Shown here piece by piece: positions 47,867 through 62,903 of a DNA stretch of 64,000 nucleotides. The stretch spans positions 4,402,001 to 4,466,000 of the forward strand of contig NC_026659.2 of the NCBI RefSeq assembly GCF_000004075.3. Direction: 5' to 3'. The notes below the pieces were generated by a model that did not search any database, was not told where the DNA came from, and was given only the letters and a program-made list of their open reading frames with translations. The translations under genes and the position numbers were made by a program. This stretch comes from Cucumis sativus. Its lineage: Eukaryota > Streptophyta > Magnoliopsida > Cucurbitales > Cucurbitaceae. The first letter of the stretch is position 1; every line of letters starts with the position of its first letter.

Positions 47867-50800
47867 AAAAAAGGTCTGTTTTCTTTTTTTCCTGTTTCTC
47901 TGGTTCAGCTTTGGGAGGGGAGGTAGTGTAACTTTACTTCTTGCTTTGCATGTAAAAGATTGGTTGTTCTTGTTGCTTCTCTATTTTCTTTAGTGATTAC
48001 CTAGATCTTCCATCATGTTCAACATCTCATTTTGAGAAACCACAAATATAACATATTTAAATTCTGCTCCATTTCGATTCAAGTCGATTTAAAAACTATG
48101 ATTCAATAATCTGATTATCAATAATGATTCAGTAATTGTTTGATTGGTATATTTGTAAAAAGATTCAAAACTTTGGTTACTTTTTGTTGGTATTATTTTG
48201 GTATTGAATTATGATTCTATAATTTTCTGTTGCTGTGGAGATGCACTGTGAGAGTGCATTAAATTTTGTAGTTTTGATGAGTTCTGTATTATTATATGCC
48301 ATAATGTCTTCAAATAATTTTGTGCCCCAAAACACTGTTGAGTATATAACTTGTGGGGGAGAACCTCACTAGTAAATTGAAAGAAAAAAGAAAATGTTAT
48401 ACGTGGAGGTCGAAAGTTCAAATATCCATAGCCATGCCGTTACCTCACTGTTACGAAGTTATTTATGGACAAAGGCCAAAGATATCTGTTTGGTCTTATC
48501 AAAGCTTTAATCAATTATCGGTTATACCCTAACTTAATATAGATGATAGAACATTTATAACAAGTTTTTAATTTCAAAAGGTTTTATTTGCACTTGTTTA
48601 GACATGAAAATTTGGAAATATTTGAAGGTGGAGAAGAAAAATTAAGAGGTAAAAAAAAAAAGAAAAAGAAATGTAGAGTCACTCTCAAATGATAAATACA
48701 AAATGTTGGATTGAGGAGACAGTGTTGGAGGGTTATACTTTAACACTTTCACCAACTTTTCATCACTATGCATTTACATTTGGACCTTCTTTACTTTTTC
48801 TTTCTGATGCAAAACAATAAATCCTCATTAAGAATACCACCTAAAATCTCTCTTTATAAAATCAAAAAACAACGAAAGATTTATCTCCCATTATTATTGG
48901 TCAATGAATTTTCTATTTTCTCTAATTGAACTTTCCAAATATTTGTTTATTTTTGTAATTGCCCTTTTACCCTTCAAATTTCTATTATACTTCTTAAGCT
49001 TTTTATTTGTTCTTTAATCTTTTCTCACTTTTACTCAATACTTGTATCATAATTTATGTGATTCTAAAAATATTTCCCTTTTCAATATATATATATATAT
49101 ATATTGTGTACATCCAACCTAATGAAAAAAAATATATTTTATTATAGTTCTTATACTAAGACATGTCTCGTCTTATTTTTACTAATTTGACCAAAAAAGT
49201 ACCCCTAAAGTATTAATTAACTTTCTATTGATGTGACAATTTTGATCCAAATTTAAATAGTTAACTCACTCTATAAATTCCAAAATAAAGATAGTTCAAT
49301 TCACATAAAACATGTACTATTAACTTAAGATAATAAAGCGTTGTTGGTATAAAAAAAAATCACACACACCCCAAACACAAACAAACACATGTACTTTACA
49401 AGAGCCACCAAAAGTTGAGAAATTAATAAGTGATGCTAAGAAGTTAAAGTCATGGACCCAAGCCTAATTTATTATCCATGGTTTTCCTGTATGAAATAAT
49501 ATTTTCCTTCTTTAGATCTGTTGTGACTAAGTACTGTCTTAATTATGTAAAGATTATATTATATTATGACCTACCATCTTGATTATTATTTATTTTTTGC
49601 ATAAGATGTTTGTGATTAATGATGTTAGTTGAGAGATGTTAACCATATAATAGCTATGTTGATATAACACACTCATTCTATTCATATCTCAAAGGTTTTG
49701 TTTTAGTTGGACAAAGGAGCGAGAGTTTTGAATCTCCTACGTTTGAAATGAGTTGAGAAACGTTATGTTATGTTTAAAATATTTGTAAATTTAGTTGATG
49801 GGTAGTATACATTTGAGGGATCTTAACGTACCAAATAATTTTAGGAAAGTTAAACAAAACATTACAAACTTAATTAGTATTGCTTTTTCCTTTGGTTGAA
49901 CGAAGTAGGGATTGAAGCTTTGACCTTCAAAGTTATATAATTAGTATCTTATCAAATGAGCTATGTTTGAATTGATATATCGTCTTAATCGTTTCAGACT
50001 GTTTTTTGTATGTGTAGAATGTTATTCACAACACATAAATAACATGTAGTACGTTGACAGCTATACTTTGTTTCTTTCTCGAGCATGTTTAGATCAATGG
50101 GTTGACCGAATTAATATCTCACATTCTCCTCAACTAGGGATTGGTCATCAAAATAACAAATTATGTAAATGACTGTTAACCTATATTATATAATAATTAG
50201 AGTTGTTCATGGTTTGAATTGATCTTGTTCTTAAAAGACACTCAATTTATCTAACACCCCTAAAAATAAACCATTACAATTTCAACAATGGAAACAAATG
50301 AAAACAAATTCAAATTTGAAGGGAATGATTTTAGTAGACAATAACACATTTGATTTTAATTCAAAACTCACGAATAAATTTTGAATATATTTACAATTCT
50401 ATCAAATTTTAGAAGGATATATTTAAAAGGTTCTATATAAAATAAGCATACCAATGTGTTTTTTCTTTTTTGCTTTTGAATAGATATAAACCAAAATAAA
50501 TGACGAACCAAACAAGCCTCTTTTATTCAAATTGGTGGAAGCTAAGATAAGGGAGGTGTCAAGAAAATCCTCTTTTAAACTTATATTAGTTGACATTGAA
50601 TGTTTACCAAATAACTTAACATTCCTCAATCGATTCAACTTCCAAAGAGAGATTTTACTGCATCACCTCATAATTTGCTGTACTCTTGTCTTATAAAAAG
50701 ACTTCATTTAATCGAAACCCAAAGAGAAAGATGAACATAACAAAAATTCCAACATTTCACTCAACCTAAAAGTCTTATAGGTTATGTAAAACTCTATAAT

Positions 50801-51467
50801 AATATGAACTTAATTTGATCAACTTCCAAAATCCTTCCCTCTTTGAACCACAATGAATAAAACAGTATGAATTACTTTGCTTCCAAATATTTAACATATA
50901 CATCTACATCCAAAATTACCATATATTGTTTATCGAATTAAAATGGCTACTGAAAAGCCTAACCAATAACTATGACCCAACATGAGTGCAGTTATGAGAG
51001 AGTTAACGCAAGTGTTTCTTTTGTTTCAACGACAGAAAATCATATCCGATTACTAGACACTTGAAGCATTTAAAAAGAGTTTGTGGTTCACTCCAATTAA
51101 TCCAATTGGTCTTACTCAGTCAAAAATTAAGCTCAGGTAAAGAGAAACACCAAATTGCTGCAGATTTATTGCTTAGGAAACTAAAGAATCAAATGGAAAT
51201 ATAGAGCTGCCTATGGTTTAAAATCAGAGCACATTCAACTTAGCAAAAGATAGAGCTGCCTAAGGTCATTAACCAAAACAATTTCATTATAACTTGGGAA
51301 ACTAAAGTATTACATGGAAAGAAAGGAAAGATTTCAAAGTTCAAAGATCTAACAATAAGATTGAAAATAGGCACTCAAGTCTGAATAATGTTATAGATAA
51401 ATCAAAAGCCAAAATGAGTAGAAGATGCATGATACCACGGAGGATCATCAATCAATTCCCTCTAAGC
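47867..51467. other. Intergenic region between KCS and RPL35
   Basis: KCS 3' UTR, then AT-rich DNA with an AT microsatellite near 49085-49104. On the minus strand about 49985-49910, ATAGCTCATTTGATAAGA and, further on, AAGGTCAAAGCTTCAATCC resemble Pol III A- and B-boxes, so this may be a worn tRNA-derived SINE. No protein gene recognised. Confidence 0.45.
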
Positions 51468-52663
<1,196 letters not shown>

Positions 52664-52720
52664 TAGAATCTGTTAAGCAGAGACCGGGAGTTGAGTTTTG
52701 GGATTCGGCGGTGGTCTGCA

Positions 52721-52900
52721 AAACCCTAGGTTGAAGAAACTGAGGAAGATCAAACCTATTTAAGACGCCCGTAATTTCCTTCGTTTCAAATTGGATGGGC
52801 CGTTTCTCGATCTGAATTGGGCTTTTATCTATAGGCCCATTAAGAAGAGTTGATGTGGAATGGGCTTTAAATTTGTAGTCCACTAAAACTTCGCTGGGCT
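52721..52900 (-). promoter_or_regulatory. RPL35 promoter: telo-box plus five site II (TGGGCC/T) motifs
   Basis: AAACCCTA (telo-box) at 52721-52728, close to the expected transcript start. Site II-type TGGGCC or TGGGCT, or the complement, at 52796-52801, 52818-52823, 52834-52839, 52861-52866 and 52895-52900. Together these are the classic TCP-bound arrangement that coordinates plant ribosomal protein genes in dividing cells. Confidence 0.85.
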
Positions 52901-52999
52901 AATAATTTGATTTTGGGTTAACTACGAAAATAGACCACGTAGATCTCATATTCTTAAAAAACACAGAGATTATTATACAAACTAATATCTTACCAATAT

Positions 53000-53460
53000 G
53001 GTTAATTTATACCGTCCAACAAAATCCAAAAATATTTACTATCCATGTCCATGTAACAAAAAAATAAAAATTTATGAATTCACCATTGTATTTTTACAAA
53101 TTAAAATTTTACCTTTCTTGATATTGAATTTCGAGTTAAATGTCGACCCATTTTCTTCGTATTATTACTTATCTCCTCCTTCTTTTCGATATGCTTGTTA
53201 TTTCTCTATCTTCTCTTTTAAAATTTATTTCTTGTTCGTCATATCTCATCTTCACCGACGTCTTTTTTTTCATCAAAACAATATGTTTTTCATTATCAAG
53301 TATTGTGTCATTATTCTTTTTTCACTATACGATCGTGTACCAATATTTAAACGATCAGTTGTCTATTTCAGATAGATAAAGATAGACCACTATCACTAAT
53401 AGATCGTTTAGATTGAGTACAAGAGTATAAGATCGAGTGTAATCAAAATTACTAAACAAA
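53000..53460 (+). repeat. Repeat family 4 (GATCG/AAACGATC), copy 1
   Basis: Ends with ACGATCGTGTACCAATATTT, AAACGATCAGT, GATAGACCACTATCACTAAT and AGATCGTTTAGATTGAG. The preceding pyrimidine-rich part resembles the complement of 62090-62300. The weak ORFs here are probably artefacts of this repeat. Confidence 0.5.
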
Positions 53461-53622
53461 TACAACCAAACTTCGTTTTTTATATAAGTATTATTGAAGG
53501 AAAAAATCGATCGGATAGGGAGGAAATAATTGAATTATTTGAGTGAATCATACATATATATATTAATAGTTGATAAAGAAAGTGACAAGGAAGCTCATTG
53601 GTGGTGCTACATTATTGTGATC

Positions 53623-53704
53623 CTATTCCATAGTATATGACATCTTATACTATTTAACTCTTTCTATTCTATAGTATGTGACATCTTATACTACTTAACT
53701 CTTT
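53623..53704. repeat. 41-bp direct tandem duplication
   Basis: CTATTCCATAGTATATGACA at 53623 is repeated as CTATTCTATAGTATGTGACA at 53664, each followed by TCTTATACTA-TTAACTCTTT. Confidence 0.88.
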
Positions 53705-54141
53705 CGAAAAATATAAACGAAGAAGAGTTACAATGTTTGACTACTAAGAGAATGATGTATCTCTAATTTTCCATTAAATCTTTTTAATATTTTTCAACCA
53801 ATTAATTATATACACACCTTTACAATATAAAACAAACAATAATATGATCCTAATTCCCACCTTATCTTTGACTTTACAATATATAGTTTTGTGATAATTA
53901 AACCCAATTGATAAACAGTGACCTCTTACGAACATTAATAGTGGTTACTTGCCACGCTAGAAAATGTGGAAAATTTTAAATATAAAGTGTATTTGGTAAC
54001 ACATTTCACAAATTAAATTTAAATTGGAAGAATTTTTTTGAAAGGTGTGAAAATATATTTATAAATTGTTAAAAAATTATAATAATTAAAGATATTATTA
54101 TGGATAAGAAAATATATATATATATAATATAAAAAAGATAG

Positions 54142-54385
54142 AACATTTTTTAAAGTAGTGAAATAAATTAGAATATTTATAAGTTATAACAAAATATTGA
54201 GTTCTATGAATCATAATAGAAGCCAATAACATTTTATGAAATTGTCTATCAATGTTACTGATAAAATGATATATAGAATCGATAATCTTATATGGTCTAT
54301 CAATTTCTATTATGATAGAATTTGAAAATTTTGTTATAGATTAGTAAATATTTTATCAAAATTGCTATTTTTTTATAATTTTTCT
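54142..54385. mobile_element. MITE-like element, family 1 copy 4
   Basis: Ends CATTTTTTAAAGTAGTGAAA and AAAATTGCTATTTTTTTATA enclose ATTGTCTATCAATGTTACTG and TATGGTCTATCAATTTC motifs. The longest and one of the more decayed copies. Confidence 0.55.
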
Positions 54386-56080
54386 TTTGAAATTTTTTTC
54401 TTATAATTATCTATTAAAAGAGAGATTATATGAACTTGCTTTATTTTAAAAATTTGAATAATTATTATTTTATAACATCCTATATTATATAATACATTAC
54501 ATTTTTAAACAGAGATTATTATTTGTTACGAGAAAAAGAAAAGAATTCATATTTTAATATTTTAAAATTTATTTAAATGCCTTATATTTTAATTTAATAG
54601 AAAAAGAAAAGAATTCATTTGGAAGAAGAAAAAAACAACAACAATTAAATTTGTAATATCAAATACTATATTTGTTATTATTATTTTTATTCCATCTCAA
54701 TATAACTATTGATTTTAAAATTTGAATCATATAGATCCGAAAACATAATCTAGATTGTCAACTAAAAATTTACGCTCGTTGGATAAAAATATAACACAAA
54801 ATTCAAGTTACCTACTAAACAAAACTTAGTTTTTTTTATTAGTAGACACTATGTTTCCTAAAACTTATATAGGAAAAGCTTTTATTGAATTCAAGTAATT
54901 ACCATCTTGATAATTAATAGAAACTGCATATTGACCTATTCTTCTTATGTTATGCTTAAATGAAGTTTTATCTCTTTTGAATAATTAATCTACAAATTGG
55001 ATTCTTAAGTAGAAAGTAAATCCAAATATAATTTCAACCATTAAATATAATTAATTCCTAATGTTGAATTGCCCAGCTTCCATTTTATATATCTATCTAT
55101 TTAATCAAATAAGAACACTGTTCTCATATTTCTTAATCAAAATGAGTTTTTTTTTAACATACTAAACCCTTTAATTTTGTAGTACAGTATATACTAACTT
55201 CACATAATTAAACTCATTCAAATATACTTAAAATCAAATGTTTAGTGATAATATATTTAATTTCAGTTTTAACTAATTTACAGTTTAGTTTTGCAAAAAA
55301 TCAAAACATGGTTTTTTTTATTATTATTGTTATAGGAAGTTTGTATAAGATGAAGTTTTATATATGAAGGAAAATATGTGAAGATATAATTAAAATGTTT
55401 AATTCCCATAATTTAGTAAAAAGTTCGAAAATTAAAATATATTACAACACACAATCTAGTTTTCAACTTATATACGCAATTAAGCAACGGCCCACTAGAG
55501 ACTCATTCACTCATTCATTCATTCAACCATTGAACATTGATAAAGAAAGATTATTTTTTGTAATTAAAGATACACTTAGATTGTGAAATTAAAAAAAAAT
55601 GTCACTCATAGATTTATTATTTGTGAGATTTTTATTATTTGGTTAGTTATTGTTTTGTATGTTTTAATAATTTTTTTTTTTGAAATTTTGAAAGTTTGTA
55701 GATAATTTTATTATTTTTAAATAAGTATACACGTCCATTATTTATATTATATTTATATTAGTATCATTTTCATGTTTATATTTTATGATTTGTGAATTTT
55801 TCTACGATACGATGGTAATATTGATTCATCCAACCTATCGATATCAAACCGATAGAAATGTTCGCATATCAATAAAAATTTAAAACTATAATTTTGTTTT
55901 AAAATTTTGGTTTTTATTTCAAGGGTTAAGAAATTTAATGTAAAAATTAGTTGAGAAATATTTTTTAAACACAATTTTAATGGTTTCCCTCCCAAACTAA
56001 CCATAATCTTACTTTTTTATATCTTTTACGGTTAAAAAGACATTTTTTAAATGAAAGTTTACATAAATTTTGATAATCTA
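54386..56080. other. AT-rich intergenic region
   Basis: No gene recognised. ATTC repeats (55506-55526) and poly-T runs only. Confidence 0.5.
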
Positions 56081-56204
56081 TTAAATTTGATAGCTTTTTT
56101 ATATATATAATTTCTTAAAATGATTTAGGTATTCTATTCATATTAAATTTGATAGCTTTTTTATATATATAATTTCTTAAAATGATTTAGGTATTCTATT
56201 CATA
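56081..56204. repeat. 62-bp direct tandem duplication
   Basis: TTAAATTTGATAGCTTTTTT begins at 56081 and 56143; both continue through ATATATATAATTTCTTAAAA and GATTTAGGTATTCTATTCAT with no visible difference. Recent. Confidence 0.93.
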
Positions 56205-59200
56205 TTCAATGACATGACATCTCATCAATAAGTTGAGGGGTAATTCCATACTTTCCATTTTTGTTTGAGATGATCTCTCTCTACCACATTAATATAATTA
56301 TGATATTTTATAGATCAATTTTTCTTTGGTCCATTTTTCATTTTGTCTCTGTGCATGAGTGTTGGAGGTCCATAATCTTCCATTGTTATGCTCCTCCACA
56401 TTTTCTTTTATCAACTCATCTATTTTCATCTATTTTATTTGATTTTTTATTCTTGTTGAATGTTGGATTTGAAATACTTTTTATACTTTTAAAAATAACT
56501 TAAAAAAAAAAGATCGAATATCAAATATAATATATCACCAATTTTTAGCATATACATGTACCCTTGAGTGAGTGAAAGAATTCAAAATTTTAAATGTCTT
56601 ACGTGTTGAATTAGAAAAAAATTAAAGATATTTCAATAGTAATTAATAATAGCTAACACACACGTCAACATCTCAATAATCGAGATTTGTGACCTACAAC
56701 AACCAAATTGTTAATTAATTAACAAATAAAGTATGGGTTAGTTTATAGGGAATTTTATAATCAATGTAGAATTTTCCATTCATTAATTATTGCTTATAAT
56801 AATAATATAAATAAAACTACCAATTTAATTCATTCTCATTATTGCTTATAATAATAATAAATAAATAAATAAGAACAACAACCAGGATAATGAAGAAAGA
56901 AAAAGAGAGGAAAAATCCATGGAAGAGAGATAGTGATCATCCAATCTCTTTTCCATGAAAAGCCATAATATATATATACACACACATATACAATATAATA
57001 TAAAATGTAGATATCATTCCTAAAGAAAGAAACAAAAACCAAATTAATCACAACAAATAAATTAAAACTCCCCATCTTAAGGACCAACAATCACAATCTT
57101 CCAAGAAGAAAATTAGAATACATATGAGGTTAGCAATACAGGCCTTTCAAAAATATGTGGTTATTTTATTATTGTTAGTTTTTTTTTTTCTTAAAGATTT
57201 ATACATACCTATCCTAAATCAAAAGAAATATCAAAAGTATGAAAAGTTATTTCTTATTTTTACAGAATATATATATATAATAATAAATGTACTAAAATTT
57301 ACATATTTATGGTAAAAACTTTCAATACAATTTTATTTTCAAAACTCATATATATACAAAAAAAAAAAATTGTTACCTTAAATTTGAAAATAATCGTTTC
57401 TACATTGAATAAAAGTATAACTAGTAAGATACTTTGAAACGAAAAAATAATTGTCGACTAGAAACTTTTTCATATATATTGAATAAATTATTGAATATGT
57501 TTAGAAATGATTTTATTGATTCTTTAGTATATATTATATTCTTAATTTATATATATATATATAAACAAATTAAGTGTTTGGACAAATTAATTACTTATAT
57601 AGTATAACAAATGTAATATATTATATAAGTGATTTTAAAATATCAAATCATTTTTTGGGGAAAGTTTTAGCCAACTATTTAAGAAGGTTAAAAAAACTCT
57701 CAATTATTTGTATGGGAGGGTGTGTTGGTATTTTTACCCAATAGCGTTATTGTCTATATGATAGGTGTGGTCTTTAGAAATGACGTTATGCTCTACGCAT
57801 ACAAAATTGTACATCAAAAATTAGATATGACAGAAAAAATTATTGGTAGTGCCAAGAGTTCTTGTAGTGATTGTGAGTTTTGAAATAATATTGATGCTAG
57901 CTAATTGAAAAGTATAAAATAATATTACGGTAATAAAAGATGATTATGATAGTCCCTTCCAAATACCTCTTAGGGATTAAATTAATATAATTGTTAATAA
58001 ATGATTTTTTTTCCATATTTATTTTATGAAAATTTCTAACCTTTTTTTTTTAGCTTACTTAGTGTTTGCAATGTGTCAAAAATTCTGCCAAGGAAAATAA
58101 ACATAGTGACAATAGTACTCTTTGTCACTCTTGTGCCAAAAGTGAAGAATCTATTGCTCATTCTTATGTGCCCTTGAAAAAAAGACTAAAAGTGTTTGTT
58201 TTTAGTTTTTAAAAATTAAGTTTACAAATTTCACTAAAGTTTTGTTCACTGTAAAATTGAATGCTTTCTAAGAGATAGATTTTGAAAGATAAAAACGCAC
58301 AGATGTTGTTTTGTAACTATTTTTTTTAGTTCATTTTTCTTTAGATTTACTGTATCAATCTTAATTTTAAGTAGAAGAGTACCATTGTTAGCAAAATTAA
58401 GAAAATAAAATAAGTTTTTTTAAATTATATATTTTTTAGTTTTCTAATTTTGACTTTTGATTTTAAACGTGGATAAAAAATACATAAATCAAAACAATAG
58501 ACTTAATTTTTTTAAAAAAAAATGGTTATAATCCAACGAGGTTGTAGTTTTAAAAAATTTACAAGAAAATATGTATAGTACGAGTAAGATATGGGAAGAA
58601 AACAAGTAGACACTTCAAACATAAAAGAGGAAATATTTACCACAGGAAGATTTCCATTTTTGTTATTGATTTTTTTTTAAAAAAATTAATTCTATTTTCT
58701 CTTTATTTCTTAGTATGCCAACAAATATTTAGTCTATTTAATTTTGAATTCTAAGCAAAATTTCAAAATCAAAAATTAGTTCTTAAAACTATTTTTTTTA
58801 GTTTTAAAATCATGGCTTGACTATTGAAAACATTTAATAAAAATAGATAACAAAACAAAAAATTTGTAAAGGAAAATTGCATTAGATGATAAAAAAAAAA
58901 ATCTCATAACATCTATTTTAATATATTGTAAATTTGGAAAATATAATTAGATGATAATCGACTTTTAAATTTGTCATTTTTGCAATTTAGAAAGTGTAGG
59001 TGACATGAGCTATTTATCATAATTTTTTTTGCTATGACGGTGACTTTATGTGACAATGGCTCTTCTTTAAGGCATTACCAATCAAATGAATTTCATTCAG
59101 AAAAATAGATATAGTGTGAAACTTTAGTACTACTAGTGGTGGACAACATTTTATTTTTTTGTGTAAATGAAATTCAATCACTCGTTTACATGATATTTTT

Positions 59201-59944
59201 TAGAATGACAACGTTGGAGAGTAAGATTCTAATCTAAAACTCACAAACTTCAAATAAAACCAACACACCACATTTTTGTAATGAAAAATTTTCTAAGAAT
59301 AAAATCAATTTTTTAATTTTCTAACTTTTTATTATAAACTTAATTCGATCCCGTTTGGTAATTATTTGATATTTTATTTTCATAAATTAAAATCATTGTC
59401 TCTTCGTTTCTTAAAATAACTTGCATCCAAATTAAAAAAAAAACAAAACCGATTTTTAAAATTTGGCTTTTGTTTCTTAAGGGTGTTTTTGAAGCTTTTA
59501 AAAGTTGAGAGGTATTTTGGACACAAACATCAAGTATGAGGGTTATTTTTGTAATTTAACTTTGTTATTATTATTATTGGATTTGGATTTTATTTTTAGA
59601 TTAGAGATTTTGTTAGGATTTATTTTCAATTTAGTATTATCATTAACATGTGCTTATCTTTTGAACTTATTATTTTATTGGATAATTGAGTAAAAGATAA
59701 TTTCTCAATGAAAACACTTTGACGTGTAGATGTTTATACAAAGAAAGAACTTTAGGGACTGTTTTGAGAGGAAAAGGAAAGGAATTGATAGTCATTTTCA
59801 CGTTTGGGGCAAAGACTAGGGAGGAAGAGATGAATGAGTCTATTCTTCCTTAATTCTTCTTAACCATTCTCTTTCTTCCTCTCAATTTCCCTCCTTCATC
59901 CTCTTAATCCTTCTTTTTCTTCCATAAATAATTTAGGGTCATTC
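56205..59944. other. Repeat-poor gene desert
   Basis: AT-rich with AT microsatellites near 57268 and 57550. Short ORFs show no similarity that I recognise. Confidence 0.5.
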
Positions 59945-60115
59945 CAAAAATAGTAAAAAAAATTATAATAGTAAAAATCATATTACTACACTTTCTAAAT
60001 TGTAAAAGTAGCAAATTTAAAATTCATAGTCATCCGATAGCCCTATGATTACTGTCTGATATCATTAATTTTACCATATTCACAATATGAAGAAAAAAAA
60101 TAAAAAACTATGAGC
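59945..60115 (-). mobile_element. Small repeat family 2, copy 2 (inverted)
   Basis: Reverse complement carries GTGAATATGGTAAAATTAAT and ATATCAGAC as at 30815-30842, then GGGCTATC and TTTGCTACTTTTACAATTTA. It lies in opposite orientation to the copy at 30.8 kb. Confidence 0.6.
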
Positions 60116-60254
60116 TGTTTTTTTCTAAATGTTTTTGCCAAAATTTTCCAAATAGTTCTTCAATTGCATCAAAATTTTATCTTTTTTCAAAATACAAATA
60201 ACTTTTTTAAAATAATTATATTTTAACAAATATAATTATCTTTTAATTTTGTTC

Positions 60255-60287
<33 letters not shown>

Positions 60288-61440
60288 CCACAAATACATA
60301 TAATTATCAAAATTCCACTATTCAATTTAATTAAATAAACAATGAAAAAATATTTAATTAAATTCAAATTCAATAATACTAAAAATCCAAATCCAAAAAT
60401 TAATTAAATATTCAACCCATAAATATCTAATTAATTTTAATTCCACAAAACCATAAATTATAAATCAAATATAGTGTAATTGTGTGTCTGCTTGAACCGC
60501 ATAACCAGTTATTGTTTCGATTTTCATTGCTTTTTTATTTAAATTATTTTGCATTATCTGATGTACAATGTAATTAACGTTCACTGTTTAAGCGCATTCC
60601 GAATAAAAAAAATCGTATTTCATTTCGTTTAAATGCTATTATATTAGTCGTCGTTTGTTTAAATTAATTGCTAACGATACACAAATTTTCACTTACAACA
60701 CCAATTTTAAAAAATAGGTATAATTTATTCCGTAAACATAACACATCAATTAATTTATTGGCATATAAATCTTTCAAAATTGACATCATATTTACGAAAA
60801 CTAATAGAACATGTAATTCAAATTTTGATCAATTAAAAATACAAGTATTTGAATATTGAATCTACAAAATAGGTTTTTAAAAAATAATAATAATAGTTTT
60901 TTGTCATAACCCTCATCTTTTTCCATTTATTCCATCTTCGAAACAGAGATTATAATAATCCTTTCATTTTCATAATTCTGTTATGGATTGATTCTTTTCT
61001 CTCCCGCAAAAAACTTAATTAAATTCTAAATGAAGAAAAAGAAACATACAAATATTGACCTTTATTGTTTTAAACAATCTTATTGTATAATCTTGAAATT
61101 AAAAGTATAGATTTCACAAATTATTCCATTTCAAATCAGAAAAGGATAGATTAAAAAAAGTGTAGAGGAAGATAAAAACAATGTCAATGTCGCAAATTTG
61201 ATGCTTTGCCATTTAAAGGAAAAGTCAAGAAGTACATGATGTAGACGCTATAGAAGGGTTACCAATATTAAAAAAAAAATGTACACAATCGTTGTAATCA
61301 TGTGAAAAATAATGAGAATAAATGGTCATTATTTATTTCATCAAACAATAAAAAAGATTCCCATGGAGGGAACGTGCCTATGGATTACCACATTTATTTG
61401 TAATACGGTAAATTTTCTCGTCACCTAAAAATTTTCGAGC
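60116..61440. other. AT-rich intergenic region
   Basis: AT microsatellite at about 60262-60287. Nothing coding recognised. Confidence 0.5.
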
Positions 61441-61500
61441 ATTCTAATATGTTCTTGTAGAGATATCTTAATTCTAATATGTTCTTGTAGAGATATCTTA
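61441..61500. repeat. Exact 30-bp tandem duplication
   Basis: ATTCTAATATGTTCTTGTAG plus AGATATCTTA occurs at 61441-61470 and again, identically, at 61471-61500. Confidence 0.97.
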
Positions 61501-61689
61501 AGAATTTTGGAGATTCTCTAAGCTCAAATTAGATTAAATTAATTATTAATTGTTAATTAACTAAGAGTTGCAAGAACATGTAAATTTTTTAATCCATCTT
61601 AAATATAAATGTGGTTTTAAAAAAAAATAGAAAAATATGTAAAAAATTAATAAAATTAAAACATATAAAAAAGTCTACAACATGAAATA

Positions 61690-62340
61690 ACAAAAATACC
61701 CCGCGATTAAAACTTGGTTCAAATATTGATATACAATCGTTCAGATCTTGTACAACATTTAAACGGCTGTGTACCAAATATAAACGATATTGGTACATGA
61801 TTTTGTACCAAATCTAATTGATCTTGGTACACAACAATCTTGTATCAAGATTGTTTTGATATTGGTAAATAATCGTTGGATAGTATACACGATCGTTTAA
61901 GATATATTACAGCGATAGACGATTGTTCAATGAAATATAATATATTTTAAACGATCATGTTGATCATGGTAAACTTTCGTGTTGAATTATGGTAAGCGTT
62001 CACGTAATCCAATGTAAATGATCGTGAAAAGCTTTAAATCTAACGATTGTGTTGATCATTATTTAAATGTTCTTGATATTTTAGAATATGAGAAAGATAA
62101 AGAAGAGTATTGAAATAATCGTGAAATAGCTTCAAAACATCTTGTTGAAAATAACGGAGATGAAATATGAGGTTTAAACACAATAATAAAACCATTTAAA
62201 AATAGAAGAAAAAAATTTTGAAAGAAGAGAGAAGATGAATAAATCGTTTCGCAATATTAAAGGACATATCTAAAATTTACGAAAGTACAATCGTCACTTC
62301 ATAAGCATTTTTATTTATTTTTTTTATGGGTTTTGTTAGA
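61690..62340 (-). repeat. Repeat family 4, copy 2: degenerate ACGATC-rich array
   Basis: Between about 61730 and 62075, short phrases such as AAACGATCATGTTGATCATG, TTGGTACATGAT, TCTTGGTACACAACAATC and ACACGATCGTTTAAGATAT recur every 25-40 bp with many changes. The following purine-rich part resembles the complement of 53100-53280. Overall orientation is opposite to copy 1. Confidence 0.5.
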
Positions 62341-62668
62341 TTTATGTAAAATATCAAATATAAATTTTCTTCAAATCATTATCTCGTTGGAAAAATGATA
62401 AAAACTACATCTCAAGTATGACGACAATTGCAATTATAATCTTAAATTTTCAAGTTTAAAATTTAAACTCGAAACTTAATTTTCTAATATTTAAAAAAAT
62501 TAAAAGTTAAAATACTATTAATAAAAGTTGAAAGATATAATTACAACTCGATGGATGATTTTTACGGTTTATAAAAAATAACAACAATAGAGGCTACTAT
62601 GATTAAAAAAACAAAAGAAATGAGAGAAAGAAGGAATTAGGGCTAAGTAAAAGGGTTGTTTCCAAAGT

Positions 62669-62679
62669 CTATATATAGA
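62669..62679 (+). promoter_or_regulatory. TATA box of the hydrolase gene
   Basis: CTATATATAGA lies about 230 bp before the ATG at 62904; a pyrimidine-rich leader (62800-62895) follows, as expected for a 5' UTR. Confidence 0.65.
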
Positions 62680-62903
62680 GATTTTAAAACACCAAAATCC
62701 AAAATATCTCATGAAATAAAAAAAACCTTTCCTATTCCAATTCCCAATTCCTTCATACAATCATTTGTTTGTTTCCTATAAATTAAAACCATTCCTTAAT
62801 TTCCCATTAACCTCTCCATCTATCTTCTCTTTTAAAATCCCCCTTTTCTCCTGTTCTCTTTCCCTCACAGTAATTTCCCTTCTCTAGTTTTCTCTCGACG
62901 GCA

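Noticed and set aside
52998-53379. Two overlapping ORFs of 125 and 79 codons.
   Set aside because: Leu/Phe/Ser-rich translation of a T-rich repeat (family 4), with no sign of a start context or similarity.
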